Notes: a model not told the origin generated them from the sequence alone. Shown: positions 1 to 6,928, numbered from the stretch's first letter. The stretch is 10,972 bases of DNA from Pseudomonadota bacterium (GCA_023427125.1 JAEZBP010000659.1:1-10972); one strand, 5' to 3'. A program made the numbers and translations.

Positions 1-582
1 CCGCCCGAGCACGTTCGTCGGCTCCTCCTCGAGATCGTCGTCCGCCCCGGCCGCCTCCGCGGCGTCGACCGCGGCGGTCATGCTGCGGAGCTGCTCGGTG
101 AGGTCGGTGCGCATCACCGTGCGCTCCTCCGCCGCCGGCGTGGGCTTGGGCTCGTCCACCCCGCTCGCCACGTTCGCCAGGCGGAGGGCCCGCGCGTGGA
201 GCTGCGCGACGGCCGGATCGCTCGGATCGATCGCGAGGGCGCGCTCGAGCACCTTCGCGGCGCGCTCGGGATCGCCGCGCTTGAGGAGCACGTCGCCGAG
301 CCAGCGGAACGGGTCCTTGCGCTGAGGCAGCGCCTTGGCCGCCTTGAGGAGGGCGGCCTGCGCGCCGAGCAGGTCGCTCGTCGCGAGCCGCGCGCGGCCG
401 TCGAGCAAGAGCAGCTCGCCGTCGGTGGGGGACGCCTTCAGCGCCGAGGCGGTGACCTCGAGCGCGTCCTGTGCGCGCGCCGCCTCGAGGAGGTCCGAGG
501 CGAGCGCCGCGGGGGCCTCGTCCCCGCGCCGAGTGCGGAATCGCAGGAGGCGGGTGTCCAGGTTCTGGGGCCCGGTCGACAC
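1..582 (-). CDS. TPR-repeat protein, 3' part beyond window edge
   Basis: The open frame runs from a GTG at 580-582 to base 1 without a stop, so 194 N-terminal residues are visible and the rest lies outside. The start is forced: an in-frame TAG stands five codons before the GTG. Residues about 52-85 and 91-124 have the helix-turn-helix spacing and small-residue pattern of tetratricopeptide repeats (GRARL, GDPERAAKVLERALAIDP). After them comes a low-complexity Pro/Glu/Asp linker, then an acidic stretch near residue 183. No signal peptide or membrane helix is visible in this part, so this end is probably cytoplasmic. TPRs usually mediate protein-protein contacts; the partner cannot be told. The gene lies 78 nt downstream of the lipoprotein gene on the same strand and may be cotranscribed with it. 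Coding status is firm, function is not. Confidence 0.75.
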   Translation of the reverse strand, partial: MSTGPQNLDTRLLRFRTRRGDEAPAALASDLLEAARAQDALEVTASALKASPTDGELLLLDGRARLATSDLLGAQAALLKAAKALPQRKDPFRWLGDVLLKRGDPERAAKVLERALAIDPSDPAVAQLHARALRLANVASGVDEPKPTPAAEERTVMRTDLTEQLRSMTAAVDAAEAAGADDDLEEEPTNVLGR

Positions 583-660
583 GAGGCCGGCATCCTACCA
601 GAACGAGCCGGGAGGCAAGCCCATCTCTACGAGCACCGCCACCAAGAGGATGCGGTCCGC

Positions 661-1323
661 TCAATCCGGGTCTTCGATGCGCCAGCTGCCGCCCTCGCGG
701 ACGAACTGCACGCGGAAGCGATCGCCGTAGATCATCGTGGCCCGATCGCCGACCTCCTCGATCGGGTTGTCGAGCGAGGCGCGCAGGTTCGCGAGCAGGC
801 GCTCGACCTCCTCGCGCCCCTCCCCCTCCCAGGCCTCGCGCATCCGCGCCTCGCTCATGCCCTCGCGATCGGCCTCGGGGATCAGCGTGAGGACGACGTC
901 GTAGCGGCGCCGCTCCATCGCGCGGACGAACGCGCGGAGCGCCGCGCGGGGGGTGGACTGATCGTAGAAGTCGACGACGTCGGTCGCGACGCGCCAGTCG
1001 CCTCCCTCGCGGACCAGGCGCAGCTGCTCGCCCTCGCCGTACTCCACCCGCGCCTCCTCCTCGGGCCGGCCGCGGCGCGAGGAGAGCGAGCGGGCCGTCT
1101 CGCGCACCTCGACCGGGTAGTCGCGGAAGTAGCGCTCGAAGTCCTCGAAGGAGACCCGCCGCCGGTACGACTCGCTCATCAGCCCGTAGGCGTCGCGCGT
1201 GCGCCCCTCGCGCAGCGCGCTCGCGAAGGAGGCGACCGCCGACTCCGGCGTCGCTCCGGCCGAGAGGCCGCCGCAGCCGCCGAGCGCGATCGCGAGGAGC
1301 GCCGTTGCCCAGAGAGCGCGCAT
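661..1323 (-). CDS. Lipoprotein with two NTF2/SnoaL-like halves
   Basis: The product is 220 aa. Residues 1-16 form a lipoprotein signal (hydrophobic core, then lipobox LGG before Cys17), so the mature protein should be anchored in the outer or inner membrane. The rest looks like two tandem NTF2-like domains. Each opens with a helical segment (ESAVASFASALREG from residue 27; PRAALRAFVRAMERR from residue 125) and each ends with nearly the same strand motif, VREGGDWRV at 104-112 and VREGGSWRI at 208-216. This supports an internal duplication. Similar putative lipoproteins (DUF4878-like) have no catalytic role that I can assign. The start ATG is preceded by a purine-rich AAGGCGGGG about 4 nt upstream. 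The gene is 30 nt downstream of the OmpA-like gene on the same strand, which suggests an envelope operon. Confidence 0.8.
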   Translation of the reverse strand: MRALWATALLAIALGGCGGLSAGATPESAVASFASALREGRTRDAYGLMSESYRRRVSFEDFERYFRDYPVEVRETARSLSSRRGRPEEEARVEYGEGEQLRLVREGGDWRVATDVVDFYDQSTPRAALRAFVRAMERRRYDVVLTLIPEADREGMSEARMREAWEGEGREEVERLLANLRASLDNPIEEVGDRATMIYGDRFRVQFVREGGSWRIEDPD

Positions 1324-1353
1324 CAGCCCCGCCTTTGTAGCAACGCAGCCGAC

Positions 1354-3102
1354 TCAGCGCCCGCCGCGCTGCCGTCCCGCGCGCTCGCCCTCGTTGAGGA
1401 TCGTGAACTCGACGCGGCGGTTGAGCGCGCGGCCGTCGGGGGTGTCGTTCGGCGCGACCGGGTTGCGCGGTCCGTAGCCCCGATACTCGAGGCGCGAGCG
1501 CGGCACGCCGCGCCCCACGAGGTACTCCACCACCGCGCGCGCCCGCCGGTACGAGAGGTCGAGGTTGTACTGCGCGACGCCCTCGTTGTCGGTGTAGCCG
1601 TCGACCCGGACCCGCAGCTCGCTGCGCAGCTCGAGCACCACGCGCGCCACTTGATCGAGCATCGGCATGCTCACCGAGCGGATCGTGTCGCGGTCGTAGT
1701 CGAAGTAGATGCGCTCCGAGATCAGGATGCGGGTGTCGGTGACGGTGACCGACGCGGCCTCGGGGCCGGGCTCGGGGCAGCCGTCCTCGTCCTGGAAGCC
1801 GTCCTGATCCTCCGGCTCCATCGGGCAGTCGTCGAGGCCGTCGGCGATGCCGTCCTGATCGTTGTCGGGCTCGGGGCAGCCGTCCTCGTCCTGGAAGCCG
1901 TCACGATCCTCCGACTGCGTCGGGCAGCTGTCGTCGTCGTCGACCACGCCGGCGGCGTCGTTGTCGGTGTCGGGGCAGCCGTCGCCGTCCGCGAAGCCGT
2001 CGATGTCCTCGGCGTCGTTCGGGCACTCGTCGTCGGCGTCGGGGATGCCGTCGCGATCGTTGTCGAGGTCGGCGCAGAAGTCGCCGTCCTCGAAGCCGTC
2101 GAAGTCCTCCGGCCCGGCGGCGCAGGTGTCGCCCTGCTCGGTCGCGAAGCGCAGCGCGACGAACGCGCGGATGGGCGTCGCGCCGTAGCCGGCCAGGATG
2201 CCGGTCCCGATCCCGCCCTCGATCGAGAGCCCGCGCACCGGCCAGATCCGCACGCCGACGTCGGCCTCCCACGGGATCTCGTTGGCGCGCAGCTCGCGCC
2301 CGCCGGCCCCGATGCGGAGCTGCGTCTCGCCGATGAGCTCGACCTCCTCGAGCACCGGCACCGAGACACCGGCCGAGATGTGGATCTCGTCATCCAGCTC
2401 GAAGCCGCCGATCGCGCTGCGCTGCCGGAAGCGATAGCCGACCTCACCGGCGATCGTGAGCGGCCCGGGATCCCACGCGACCACCGCCGTCGGCGTCGCG
2501 ATCCAGTAGTCCATGCCCTCGAAGCTGTTCTCGTAGCCGTTGAGGTCGCTGGTCGGGAGCTGGATGACGAGGCGCGCGGCCAGCGAGAAGTCGCCGCCCC
2601 CGAGCGGGATCTTCGCGCTGAGCCGGAGGTCGCCCATCCCGGCGCGGGTGCCGTAGGTGTAGCTCGGGCTGAGCAGGTCGTTCGACGCCGCGTCGGTGAT
2701 CACGACGGGCACCGCGACGCCGAGCTCGAGGTACTCGAAGAGGCCGAGCGCCGCGAGCGCCTCGAGCTGCACGAGGTGCCGCACCACCGGCGCGCTCGGC
2801 AGGACCACGGTGCCGTCCTGGGCGCGCGCCTCGCTCCGCACGAAGGGCTCGAGGGCGTAGTTGCCGCTGATGCCGAAGACGGCGTTCAGGTGCCGCGGCA
2901 CGCTCGGCCGATCGATCGTGAACGTGCTCCCACCTCCGGCCGGCGGCAGGAAGAGCTGCAGATCGAGATCGGTCTGCGCGCCCGCGGGCGCGGGGAGCAG
3001 CGTGATCGTCGATGCGAGGGCGAGGACGATCCCCGCCCACCAGAAGCCAAGCCAGCGGCCAAGCACGAGGCAGAGCGTACCGGAGAGGAGGCGGCCCGGC
3101 AT
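1354..3102 (-). CDS. OmpA-family outer-membrane protein with thrombospondin type-3 repeats
   Basis: The product is 582 aa from the ATG at 3100-3102. A signal peptide covers about residues 1-42 (hydrophobic run FWWAGIVLALAS, cleavage near PAGA-QTD). Residues about 45-322 alternate in a beta-barrel-like pattern with many aromatic and Gly residues. Residues about 330-445 are Asp-rich TSP3 repeats of the DxDxDG-xxD-xxDxCP type, which bind Ca2+ in known proteins. Residues about 458-570 are an OmpA C-terminal peptidoglycan-binding domain (YFDYDRDTI, GYTDNEG with the binding Asp, NRRVEF with the binding Arg). The likely role is an outer-membrane protein tethered to peptidoglycan. A longer start at 3159 adds 19 residues, but they are not signal-like and would overlap the start of the divergent gene. 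The lipoprotein gene follows 30 nt downstream. Confidence 0.9.
   Translation of the reverse strand: MPGRLLSGTLCLVLGRWLGFWWAGIVLALASTITLLPAPAGAQTDLDLQLFLPPAGGGSTFTIDRPSVPRHLNAVFGISGNYALEPFVRSEARAQDGTVVLPSAPVVRHLVQLEALAALGLFEYLELGVAVPVVITDAASNDLLSPSYTYGTRAGMGDLRLSAKIPLGGGDFSLAARLVIQLPTSDLNGYENSFEGMDYWIATPTAVVAWDPGPLTIAGEVGYRFRQRSAIGGFELDDEIHISAGVSVPVLEEVELIGETQLRIGAGGRELRANEIPWEADVGVRIWPVRGLSIEGGIGTGILAGYGATPIRAFVALRFATEQGDTCAAGPEDFDGFEDGDFCADLDNDRDGIPDADDECPNDAEDIDGFADGDGCPDTDNDAAGVVDDDDSCPTQSEDRDGFQDEDGCPEPDNDQDGIADGLDDCPMEPEDQDGFQDEDGCPEPGPEAASVTVTDTRILISERIYFDYDRDTIRSVSMPMLDQVARVVLELRSELRVRVDGYTDNEGVAQYNLDLSYRRARAVVEYLVGRGVPRSRLEYRGYGPRNPVAPNDTPDGRALNRRVEFTILNEGERAGRQRGGR
1767..1902 (-). 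repeat. Near-exact tandem duplication inside the TSP3 repeat region
   Basis: Bases 1767-1803 and 1866-1902 are identical over 37 nt and start 99 nt (33 codons) apart. They encode the DGFQDEDGCPEP part of two consecutive TSP3 units. The other units (roughly 1960-2120) follow the same protein pattern but have diverged in DNA. The exact copy therefore looks like a recent unit duplication or a gene-conversion event, kept in frame. Confidence 0.85.
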
Positions 3103-3157
3103 AGTCCGGTGTTGTGTCTCCGTCGGAGCGGACAAAAATGCAGTACGCTCCCCGGCC
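3103..3157. promoter_or_regulatory. Divergent intergenic region between OmpA-like and DUF72 genes
   Basis: Only 55 bp separate the two divergent start codons, so both promoters must lie here or inside the opposite gene. It holds a small perfect inverted repeat CTCCG-T-CGGAG at 3118-3128 and an A-run at 3134-3138, the only AT-rich spot. No strong -35/-10 pair is evident, and neither start has a clear Shine-Dalgarno sequence. The regulatory role is inferred from position alone. Confidence 0.4.
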
Positions 3158-3802
3158 ATGCTCTTCGTGGCGTGCTCCGGGTTCCCGATCGCCGTCAGCC
3201 GTTACCTCTCGGAATTCGCGGCGGTCGAGATCGCCGACACCGAGATCGGGATCCCCGGCATGGGCACCGTGCGCCGCTGGCAGCGCGAGGCGCCCGAGGG
3301 CTTCCTGTTCACCGCGCTCGCGCCCGCGGCGATCGGCGGCTCGGGCTTCGCCGACACCGGCGAGACCGCGCAGCACCTCAAGGCCATCCTCTCGTTCTGT
3401 AAGAAGCTCGAGGCGCGCGCGGTGGTCTTCCGCGTGCCGGAGGAGGTCGCGCTCACCAAGACCGTCGGCGCTCGCGCGAAGGAGCTCATGAAGAGCACCG
3501 CGCGCTCGCTGACGCCGGTCCTCGACGCGCCCCACTGGCCCGCCGCGCAGGTCGCGAAGATCTGCGAGGGCGCGGGGGCGGTCGCCGCGCAGGATCCCCT
3601 CGTCCTCCCGAAGGCGCCGGGCGGCAAGCTCGCCTACCTCACGCTGCCCGGGCCCGCCGGCTACCGCTCGCGCTACGACGAGGACGCGATCGCGCGAGCC
3701 GCCGACGTCTGCCGCCGGAGCAAGGCCGAGACGACGATCTGCGTGCTCCGCAACATCGACAAAGAGGCCAACTCCAAGATGCTCCTCGAGCTCATGGGCT
3801 GA
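3158..3802 (+). CDS. DUF72 (YecE-like) family protein, short form
   Basis: The product is 214 aa. The N-terminus MLFVACSGFPIAVSRYLSEF, the following VEIADTE segment, and RRWQREAPEGFLFTALAPAAI match the DUF72 pattern (V-G-T-S-G-F..., Y...F..VEIN, W....P..F.F..K.P). DUF72 proteins adopt a TIM-barrel-like fold and their biochemical role is not established. The later YRSRYDEDAIARAADVC segment fits the family's C-terminal helix region. At 214 aa it is shorter than E. coli YecE (about 270 aa), and the usual S-x-FYR stretch after VEIN is replaced by DTEIGIPG, so it is a divergent member. The ATG at 3158 was chosen because family similarity begins at that residue, although the frame is open further upstream. 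It converges on the next gene, with 6 nt between the stop codons. Confidence 0.75.
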   Translation: MLFVACSGFPIAVSRYLSEFAAVEIADTEIGIPGMGTVRRWQREAPEGFLFTALAPAAIGGSGFADTGETAQHLKAILSFCKKLEARAVVFRVPEEVALTKTVGARAKELMKSTARSLTPVLDAPHWPAAQVAKICEGAGAVAAQDPLVLPKAPGGKLAYLTLPGPAGYRSRYDEDAIARAADVCRRSKAETTICVLRNIDKEANSKMLLELMG

Positions 3803-3808
3803 GGACGA

Positions 3809-4588
3809 TCACGCCGGAGGGGGCGGCGGGTGCTCGACGCGCGGCTCGGGCTTGGCTTGCGCGACGAGGAGGTGCCGCGTCGCGTCGAAGGGCTCGAAGA
3901 ACGCGCGCCCGATCGCGAAGAGGCCTCGCTGCGGCAGCCAGAAGTCGCCCAAGCGCACCTGCTCGGGCAGCGGCGCGAGCGCGCCCAGATCACGGCCGCC
4001 GAGGACGGCGCGCGAGGACGCGAGGGTCCACAGGAGCATCGGGTTCGCGACGAAGGTCTGCCCGTTGGGCGCGCGGCCGGCGAGCTGAAGCTTGCCCGCG
4101 TGGAGCATCGCGCCGGCCACCCGCGCCAGCACCGCGAGCGCCCGCGGGCTGCGCCACATGCCGTCGGGCATGGCCCCGCCGAGCGCGCTCAGGAGCCGCG
4201 TCGTGCCGGTCGACTCGAGCTCGAGGCTCCAGCGCAGATCCGCCCCGGGCACGTCGATCGAGAGGCTCCGCGGGCCTGGCCACACGACCTCGATCGGGCC
4301 CTCGACCGCCCGCGTCAGGGCGCTCCCGAAGTAGCGCGGGCAGGTCTCGAGCGGCGCTCGATCCGAATAGATCGTCCACTCCCCCGACGGCGCGCGATGC
4401 CACACCGTGGTGTAGCCGCCGCCGAGCGACGAGACCGGAAAGCGGCGCATCGCGAGCAGATCGCCCGAGGCGAAGGGCGCGGCCATGACGCCGTAGCCGG
4501 CGAAGCGCTCGTCGTCGCCCTCGGGCAGGGTCGGGTCGCGCTCGATCGCCGCCACGAGCTCGGCGGGGGCGTCATTCGAGGTCGCCAT
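3809..4588 (-). CDS. Conserved protein of unknown function
   Basis: The product is 259 aa from the ATG at 4586-4588. I do not recognise a named domain. Residues 30-76 (FAGYGVMAAPFASGDLLAMR, then GGGYTTVWHRAPSGEWTIYSD) alternate in a beta-strand manner. Together with CPRYFG at 83-88 and the strand-rich middle, this suggests a lipocalin- or CrtC-like beta-barrel fold that binds a small hydrophobic ligand; this is inference only. Residues 220-245 (RGLFAIGRAFFEPFDATRHL) look like a helix plus strand. The C-terminus ends in a proline run. No signal peptide or membrane helix is visible. An in-frame ATG at 4604-4606 would add six residues, and both candidate starts lie in the arms of one inverted repeat. 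The gene is 47 nt downstream of the pseudouridine synthase and may share its transcript. Confidence 0.7.
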   Translation of the reverse strand: MATSNDAPAELVAAIERDPTLPEGDDERFAGYGVMAAPFASGDLLAMRRFPVSSLGGGYTTVWHRAPSGEWTIYSDRAPLETCPRYFGSALTRAVEGPIEVVWPGPRSLSIDVPGADLRWSLELESTGTTRLLSALGGAMPDGMWRSPRALAVLARVAGAMLHAGKLQLAGRAPNGQTFVANPMLLWTLASSRAVLGGRDLGALAPLPEQVRLGDFWLPQRGLFAIGRAFFEPFDATRHLLVAQAKPEPRVEHPPPPPA

Positions 4589-4606
4589 GCTCCGCGTTGG
4601 GAGCAT
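4587..4606 (-). promoter_or_regulatory. Inverted repeat covering both candidate start codons
   Basis: On the minus strand ATGCTCC-caacgc-GGAGCAT is a perfect 7-bp inverted repeat with a 6-nt loop. The first arm contains the upstream ATG (4604-4606). The second arm contains a GGAG Shine-Dalgarno-like element running into the downstream ATG (4586-4588). As RNA it would fold over the initiation region; as DNA it could be an operator. The sequence is observed; the function is inferred. Confidence 0.4.
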
Positions 4607-4635
4607 CGCCCGTGCCCACGCGAGCCGCTGTGCCC

Positions 4636-5553
4636 TCACGGCATCCGCAGCGCCTCGAGCGCGCGGCGGAAGTCGTCGGGTGGGGGCGTCTCGAAGCGCA
4701 GCGGCGCCGACGTGATCGGGTGCGCGAAGCCGAGCACCGCGGCGTGGAGCGCCTGGCGGCCGAGCGCGTCGGCGGCGGCCCGCACCCGAGGGTCCTTGCT
4801 GCGCTTGCCGTAGACCGGATCGCCGAGGAGCGGCGCGCCGTGCTCCGCGAGGTGCACGCGGATCTGGTGGGTGCGCCCCGTCTCGAGCGTGCAGCGGACC
4901 AGCGCCGCGCCGTGCAGGCGCTCGAGCACCTCGACGCGGGTCAGCGCACGCTTGCCACGGGTGACCTTGGTCGTGAAGCGCTTGCGGTCGTGGGGATGGC
5001 GCCCGTGAAGGGTCTCGTAGGTGATCGCGTCGGGCGGGTGGCCGACGGCGATCGCGAGGTAGCTGCGCTCGATCGCGTGCGTCGCGAACGCGGCCATCAG
5101 CCCCTCGCGCGCCGCCGCGGTGCGGGCGACCACCATCACCCCGCTCGTGTGCGCGTCGAGGCGGTGCACGATGCCGGGGCGCGCCGCGTCCTCGCCGGGC
5201 AGCGCGCCGAAGTGATGGAGGAGCGCGTTCACCAGGGTGCCGCCGGCGTGGCCCGGCGCGGGGTGCACGACCATCCCGGCGGGCTTGTCGATCACGACGA
5301 GGTCGTCGTCTTGATAGAGCACCACGAGCGGGATGGCCTCGGGCTCCGCGTCGGAGGGCGGAGGCGGCGCGGGCCGCACGCGGATCTGCTGGCCGGCCCT
5401 CGGGCGGGCGCTCGCGCTCGCGATCGCGCCATCCAGCTCGACGCGCCCCTCGGCGATCCAGCGCTGGTAGGTCGCGCGCGATCGGTCCGCGTGGTGCGAC
5501 GCGAGGATGCGATCGAGCCGCTCGCCGGCCTCCTCGGCCGAGACGACGTGCAC
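4636..5553 (-). CDS. RluD-family 23S rRNA/tRNA pseudouridine synthase
   Basis: The product is 305 aa from a GTG at 5551-5553. Residues about 8-55 are an S4-type RNA-binding domain (ERLDRILASHHADRSRATYQ). The catalytic RluA-class domain follows: VVIDKPAGMVVHP at 86-98, the active-site motif HRLDAHTSG at 130-138 with Asp133 as the expected nucleophile, and TGRTHQIRVHL at 225-235, then LLGDPVYG. It should isomerise specific uridines in structured RNA; position specificity (RluC or RluD type) cannot be decided from sequence. The residues after HRLD are AHT where many members have KDT, a mild deviation. The GTG is the only ATG/GTG/TTG in this frame for many codons upstream, though coherent protein-like sequence (ADPAELHLVEV) continues above it. 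The start lies inside the open frame of the upstream small gene. Confidence 0.88.
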   Translation of the reverse strand: MHVVSAEEAGERLDRILASHHADRSRATYQRWIAEGRVELDGAIASASARPRAGQQIRVRPAPPPPSDAEPEAIPLVVLYQDDDLVVIDKPAGMVVHPAPGHAGGTLVNALLHHFGALPGEDAARPGIVHRLDAHTSGVMVVARTAAAREGLMAAFATHAIERSYLAIAVGHPPDAITYETLHGRHPHDRKRFTTKVTRGKRALTRVEVLERLHGAALVRCTLETGRTHQIRVHLAEHGAPLLGDPVYGKRSKDPRVRAAADALGRQALHAAVLGFAHPITSAPLRFETPPPDDFRRALEALRMP

Positions 5554-5852
5554 CTCGACGAGGTGCAGCTCCGCAGGATCGGCGGGCGGTACCAGAGCTT
5601 CGACTGCACGTGGCCCTTCGAGCGGACCAGGATGTCGATGATGGCGCGATCGTAGTAGTTCTTCGCGTAGAGCTCGGGGGCGACGCGGCTCTTGAAGAGC
5701 GCCCTGCCCTCTTCGATCTCGTCCTGCAGCCCCTCGAAGAGGTTGTCGCCCTGGATCCCCTGGACGATCTTCTCTTCGTTGTAGAGCGAGAGGTCGCTCG
5801 CGATGGCGCGAGCGAGCCGCCGCGCCGCTTCTTCCGTCTCGATGAGCGCCAT
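5292..5852 (-). CDS. Small conserved helical protein; frame runs into rluD-like gene
   Basis: The ATG is at 5850-5852. Residues 1-88 look like a genuine conserved domain: charged amphipathic helices with ARAIASDLSLYNEEKIVQGI, DEIEEGRALFKSRV, YDRAIIDILV, ending SKGHVQSKLW. I recall similar unnamed proteins in delta-proteobacteria-like genomes but know of no function. After about residue 90 the translation becomes Ser/Arg/Pro-rich, as expected of an out-of-frame reading of the pseudouridine synthase gene, and the first stop is only at 5292-5294. The gene therefore overlaps its neighbour by 262 nt unless there is a frameshift. Neither alternative frame offers a stop near codon 90, so one indel would not restore a short gene; a -1 shift would instead fuse it to the synthase. 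The true C-terminus is uncertain. No Shine-Dalgarno is visible. Confidence 0.6.
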   Translation of the reverse strand: MALIETEEAARRLARAIASDLSLYNEEKIVQGIQGDNLFEGLQDEIEEGRALFKSRVAPELYAKNYYDRAIIDILVRSKGHVQSKLWYRPPILRSCTSSRCTSSRPRRPASGSIASSRRTTRTDRARPTSAGSPRGASSWMARSRARAPARGPASRSACGPRRLRPPTRSPRPSRSWCSIKTTTSS

Positions 5853-5859
5853 GAGGAGC

Positions 5860-5889
5860 GGTGTACCCGAGCCGGGCCGCGAGTGTCAA
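5860..5889 (-). promoter_or_regulatory. Putative sigma70-type promoter for the small gene and rluD-like gene
   Basis: The minus strand shows a perfect TTGACA at 5889-5884 and, 18 nt further, TACACC at 5865-5860 as a weak -10. Transcription would begin close to 5853, at or next to the ATG at 5852. With no Shine-Dalgarno present, this suggests a leaderless message. The -35 box overlaps the TGA stop of the VOC gene. The -35 is strong and the -10 poor, so this remains a prediction. Confidence 0.4.
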
Positions 5890-6284
5890 AGGAGCGGCGC
5901 ATCGGAGAGCGGGCGCGCGAACGCCAGCACGTGGCCGTCGGGATCCTGGCTGTAGGCGGCGGCCTCGCCCCAGTCCCTCGGTAACAGCGGGCTCAGCTCC
6001 CGCGCGCCCGCGGCGAGCGCGCGCGCGTGGTACGCGGCCGGATCGTCCACCACCAGGTAGAGCTCCGCGCGGGGAACGCCCGCGCCCGCCGCAGGATCGA
6101 TCGCGAGCAGCCGGGCGATCCCGCGCTCGGGCATCAGCCCGAGGACCACGCCCTCGACGACGCGGAGCTCGGTCATCCCGGGCACATCGAGGGTCGGCTC
6201 CGCGCCGAACACCTGCCGGTAGAAGTCCGCGCTCGCGCGCTGGTCCCGGACGTAGAGGATGATGTTCGCGCGCGTGATCGACAT
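5886..6284 (-). CDS. VOC (glyoxalase/bleomycin-resistance fold) family protein
   Basis: The product is 132 aa, the usual size of a single-chain VOC protein with two beta-alpha-beta3 modules. Module 1 opens ANIILYVRDQRASADFYRQVFG (residues about 6-27, with Tyr and Phe at the typical places). Module 2 opens AELYLVVDDPAAYHARALAAGA and ends DPDGHVLAFA. A His at the usual first metal-ligand position of module 1 is not seen, so metal dependence is doubtful and the substrate is unknown. The start ATG at 6282-6284 has a good Shine-Dalgarno (GGGGTGAG) that also contains the stop codon of the upstream cysteine-rich gene. The 5-nt gap indicates cotranscription and probably translational coupling. Confidence 0.85.
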   Translation of the reverse strand: MSITRANIILYVRDQRASADFYRQVFGAEPTLDVPGMTELRVVEGVVLGLMPERGIARLLAIDPAAGAGVPRAELYLVVDDPAAYHARALAAGARELSPLLPRDWGEAAAYSQDPDGHVLAFARPLSDAPLL

Positions 6285-6289
6285 GGCGC

Positions 6290-6919
6290 TCACCCCGGAC
6301 ACGTGAAGGTGCAGCCGTAGGTGCAGGTGCGGCACTCGACCGGGAAGCAGAAGAGGCCGCCCATCGCGCTCTCGCCGCAGTAGGCGCCGGCGCAGCAGTC
6401 GGCGTCGGTCTGGCAAGGCTCACAGCAGGCGGTGCAGCTCGGCGGAGGCCCGCCGTCGGGAGCGCCGGCGCCCGCGTCGGCGGCCGGTGTCTCGGCACAG
6501 CTCACCTCGCAGCGCTCGGGGCTGAACGTGCAGCCGCCGGGACCGCACGCGCTGCAGCGCGCGTCGAAGCTCGTGGGGACGCAGAGGCGCGAGCCCGAGG
6601 GGAGCGCCTCGCAGCGAGCGCCCTGGCCGCACTCGGCGTCGGTCGCGCAGGCCTCGCCGCAGCGCTCGGGCGGAATGCAGGTGGCCTCGCACGCCGAGAA
6701 ACTCACCAAGCAACCGAGCTCGCCGCAGCCCACGCACGAGTCGGGGATGCAGCTCCCGCTGACCGAGCACACCGTGCCCCGGCAGCAGTCCGCGTCGGTG
6801 CTGCACGCTCCACCGCAGCAGGTCGGCGCGTTGCACTGCACCTCGCTACAGGCCAGCGCGCCGCCGCCGCCGGAGCACGCGGACGCGACCACGAGCCAGA
6901 GGGCGACCACGAGGCGCAT
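6290..6919 (-). CDS. Cysteine-rich secreted lipoprotein with three repeated modules
   Basis: The product is 209 aa from the ATG at 6917-6919, with 37 cysteines by my count. A lipoprotein signal (LVVALWLVVASA before Cys15) is followed by a glycine run. The remainder contains three related modules of about 45-50 residues. Each has C-x-T-D-A-[DE]-C, G-x2-C, a distal C-x-P and a closing C-x2-C with a later G-C (starting near ACSTDADC, ACATDAEC and CQTDADC). An Ala/Gly/Asp/Pro-rich linker separates modules 2 and 3. The even spacing suggests disulfide-stabilised mini-domains exposed outside the cytoplasm. Comparable Cys-rich proteins are common in large myxobacterial genomes, mostly without function. 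An ATG at 6935-6937 would add six basic residues (MRHARR) and is an equally possible start. The VOC gene follows 5 nt downstream. Confidence 0.75.
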   Translation of the reverse strand: MRLVVALWLVVASACSGGGGALACSEVQCNAPTCCGGACSTDADCCRGTVCSVSGSCIPDSCVGCGELGCLVSFSACEATCIPPERCGEACATDAECGQGARCEALPSGSRLCVPTSFDARCSACGPGGCTFSPERCEVSCAETPAADAGAGAPDGGPPPSCTACCEPCQTDADCCAGAYCGESAMGGLFCFPVECRTCTYGCTFTCPG

Positions 6920-6928
6920 CCGGCGAGC

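Noticed and set aside
592..618. A TTGCCT / TAGGAT promoter-like pair before the TPR gene
   Set aside because: The spacer is only 15 nt and the -35 is poor, so it is not reported as a promoter.
1760..2120. The regularly spaced GC-rich repeats as a CRISPR or tandem non-coding repeat array
   Set aside because: They encode in-frame TSP3 Ca2+-binding units of the OmpA-like protein.
3103..3159. A 19-residue N-terminal extension of the OmpA-like protein from an ATG at 3157-3159, sharing CATG with the divergent start
   Set aside because: The added residues do not resemble a signal peptide, whereas the ATG at 3100-3102 begins a good one.
196..3402. A 1068-codon open frame on the plus strand
   Set aside because: It is antisense to the TPR, lipoprotein and OmpA genes and its translation is Arg/Ala/Glu-rich without domains. 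This is a GC-driven shadow of real minus-strand genes.
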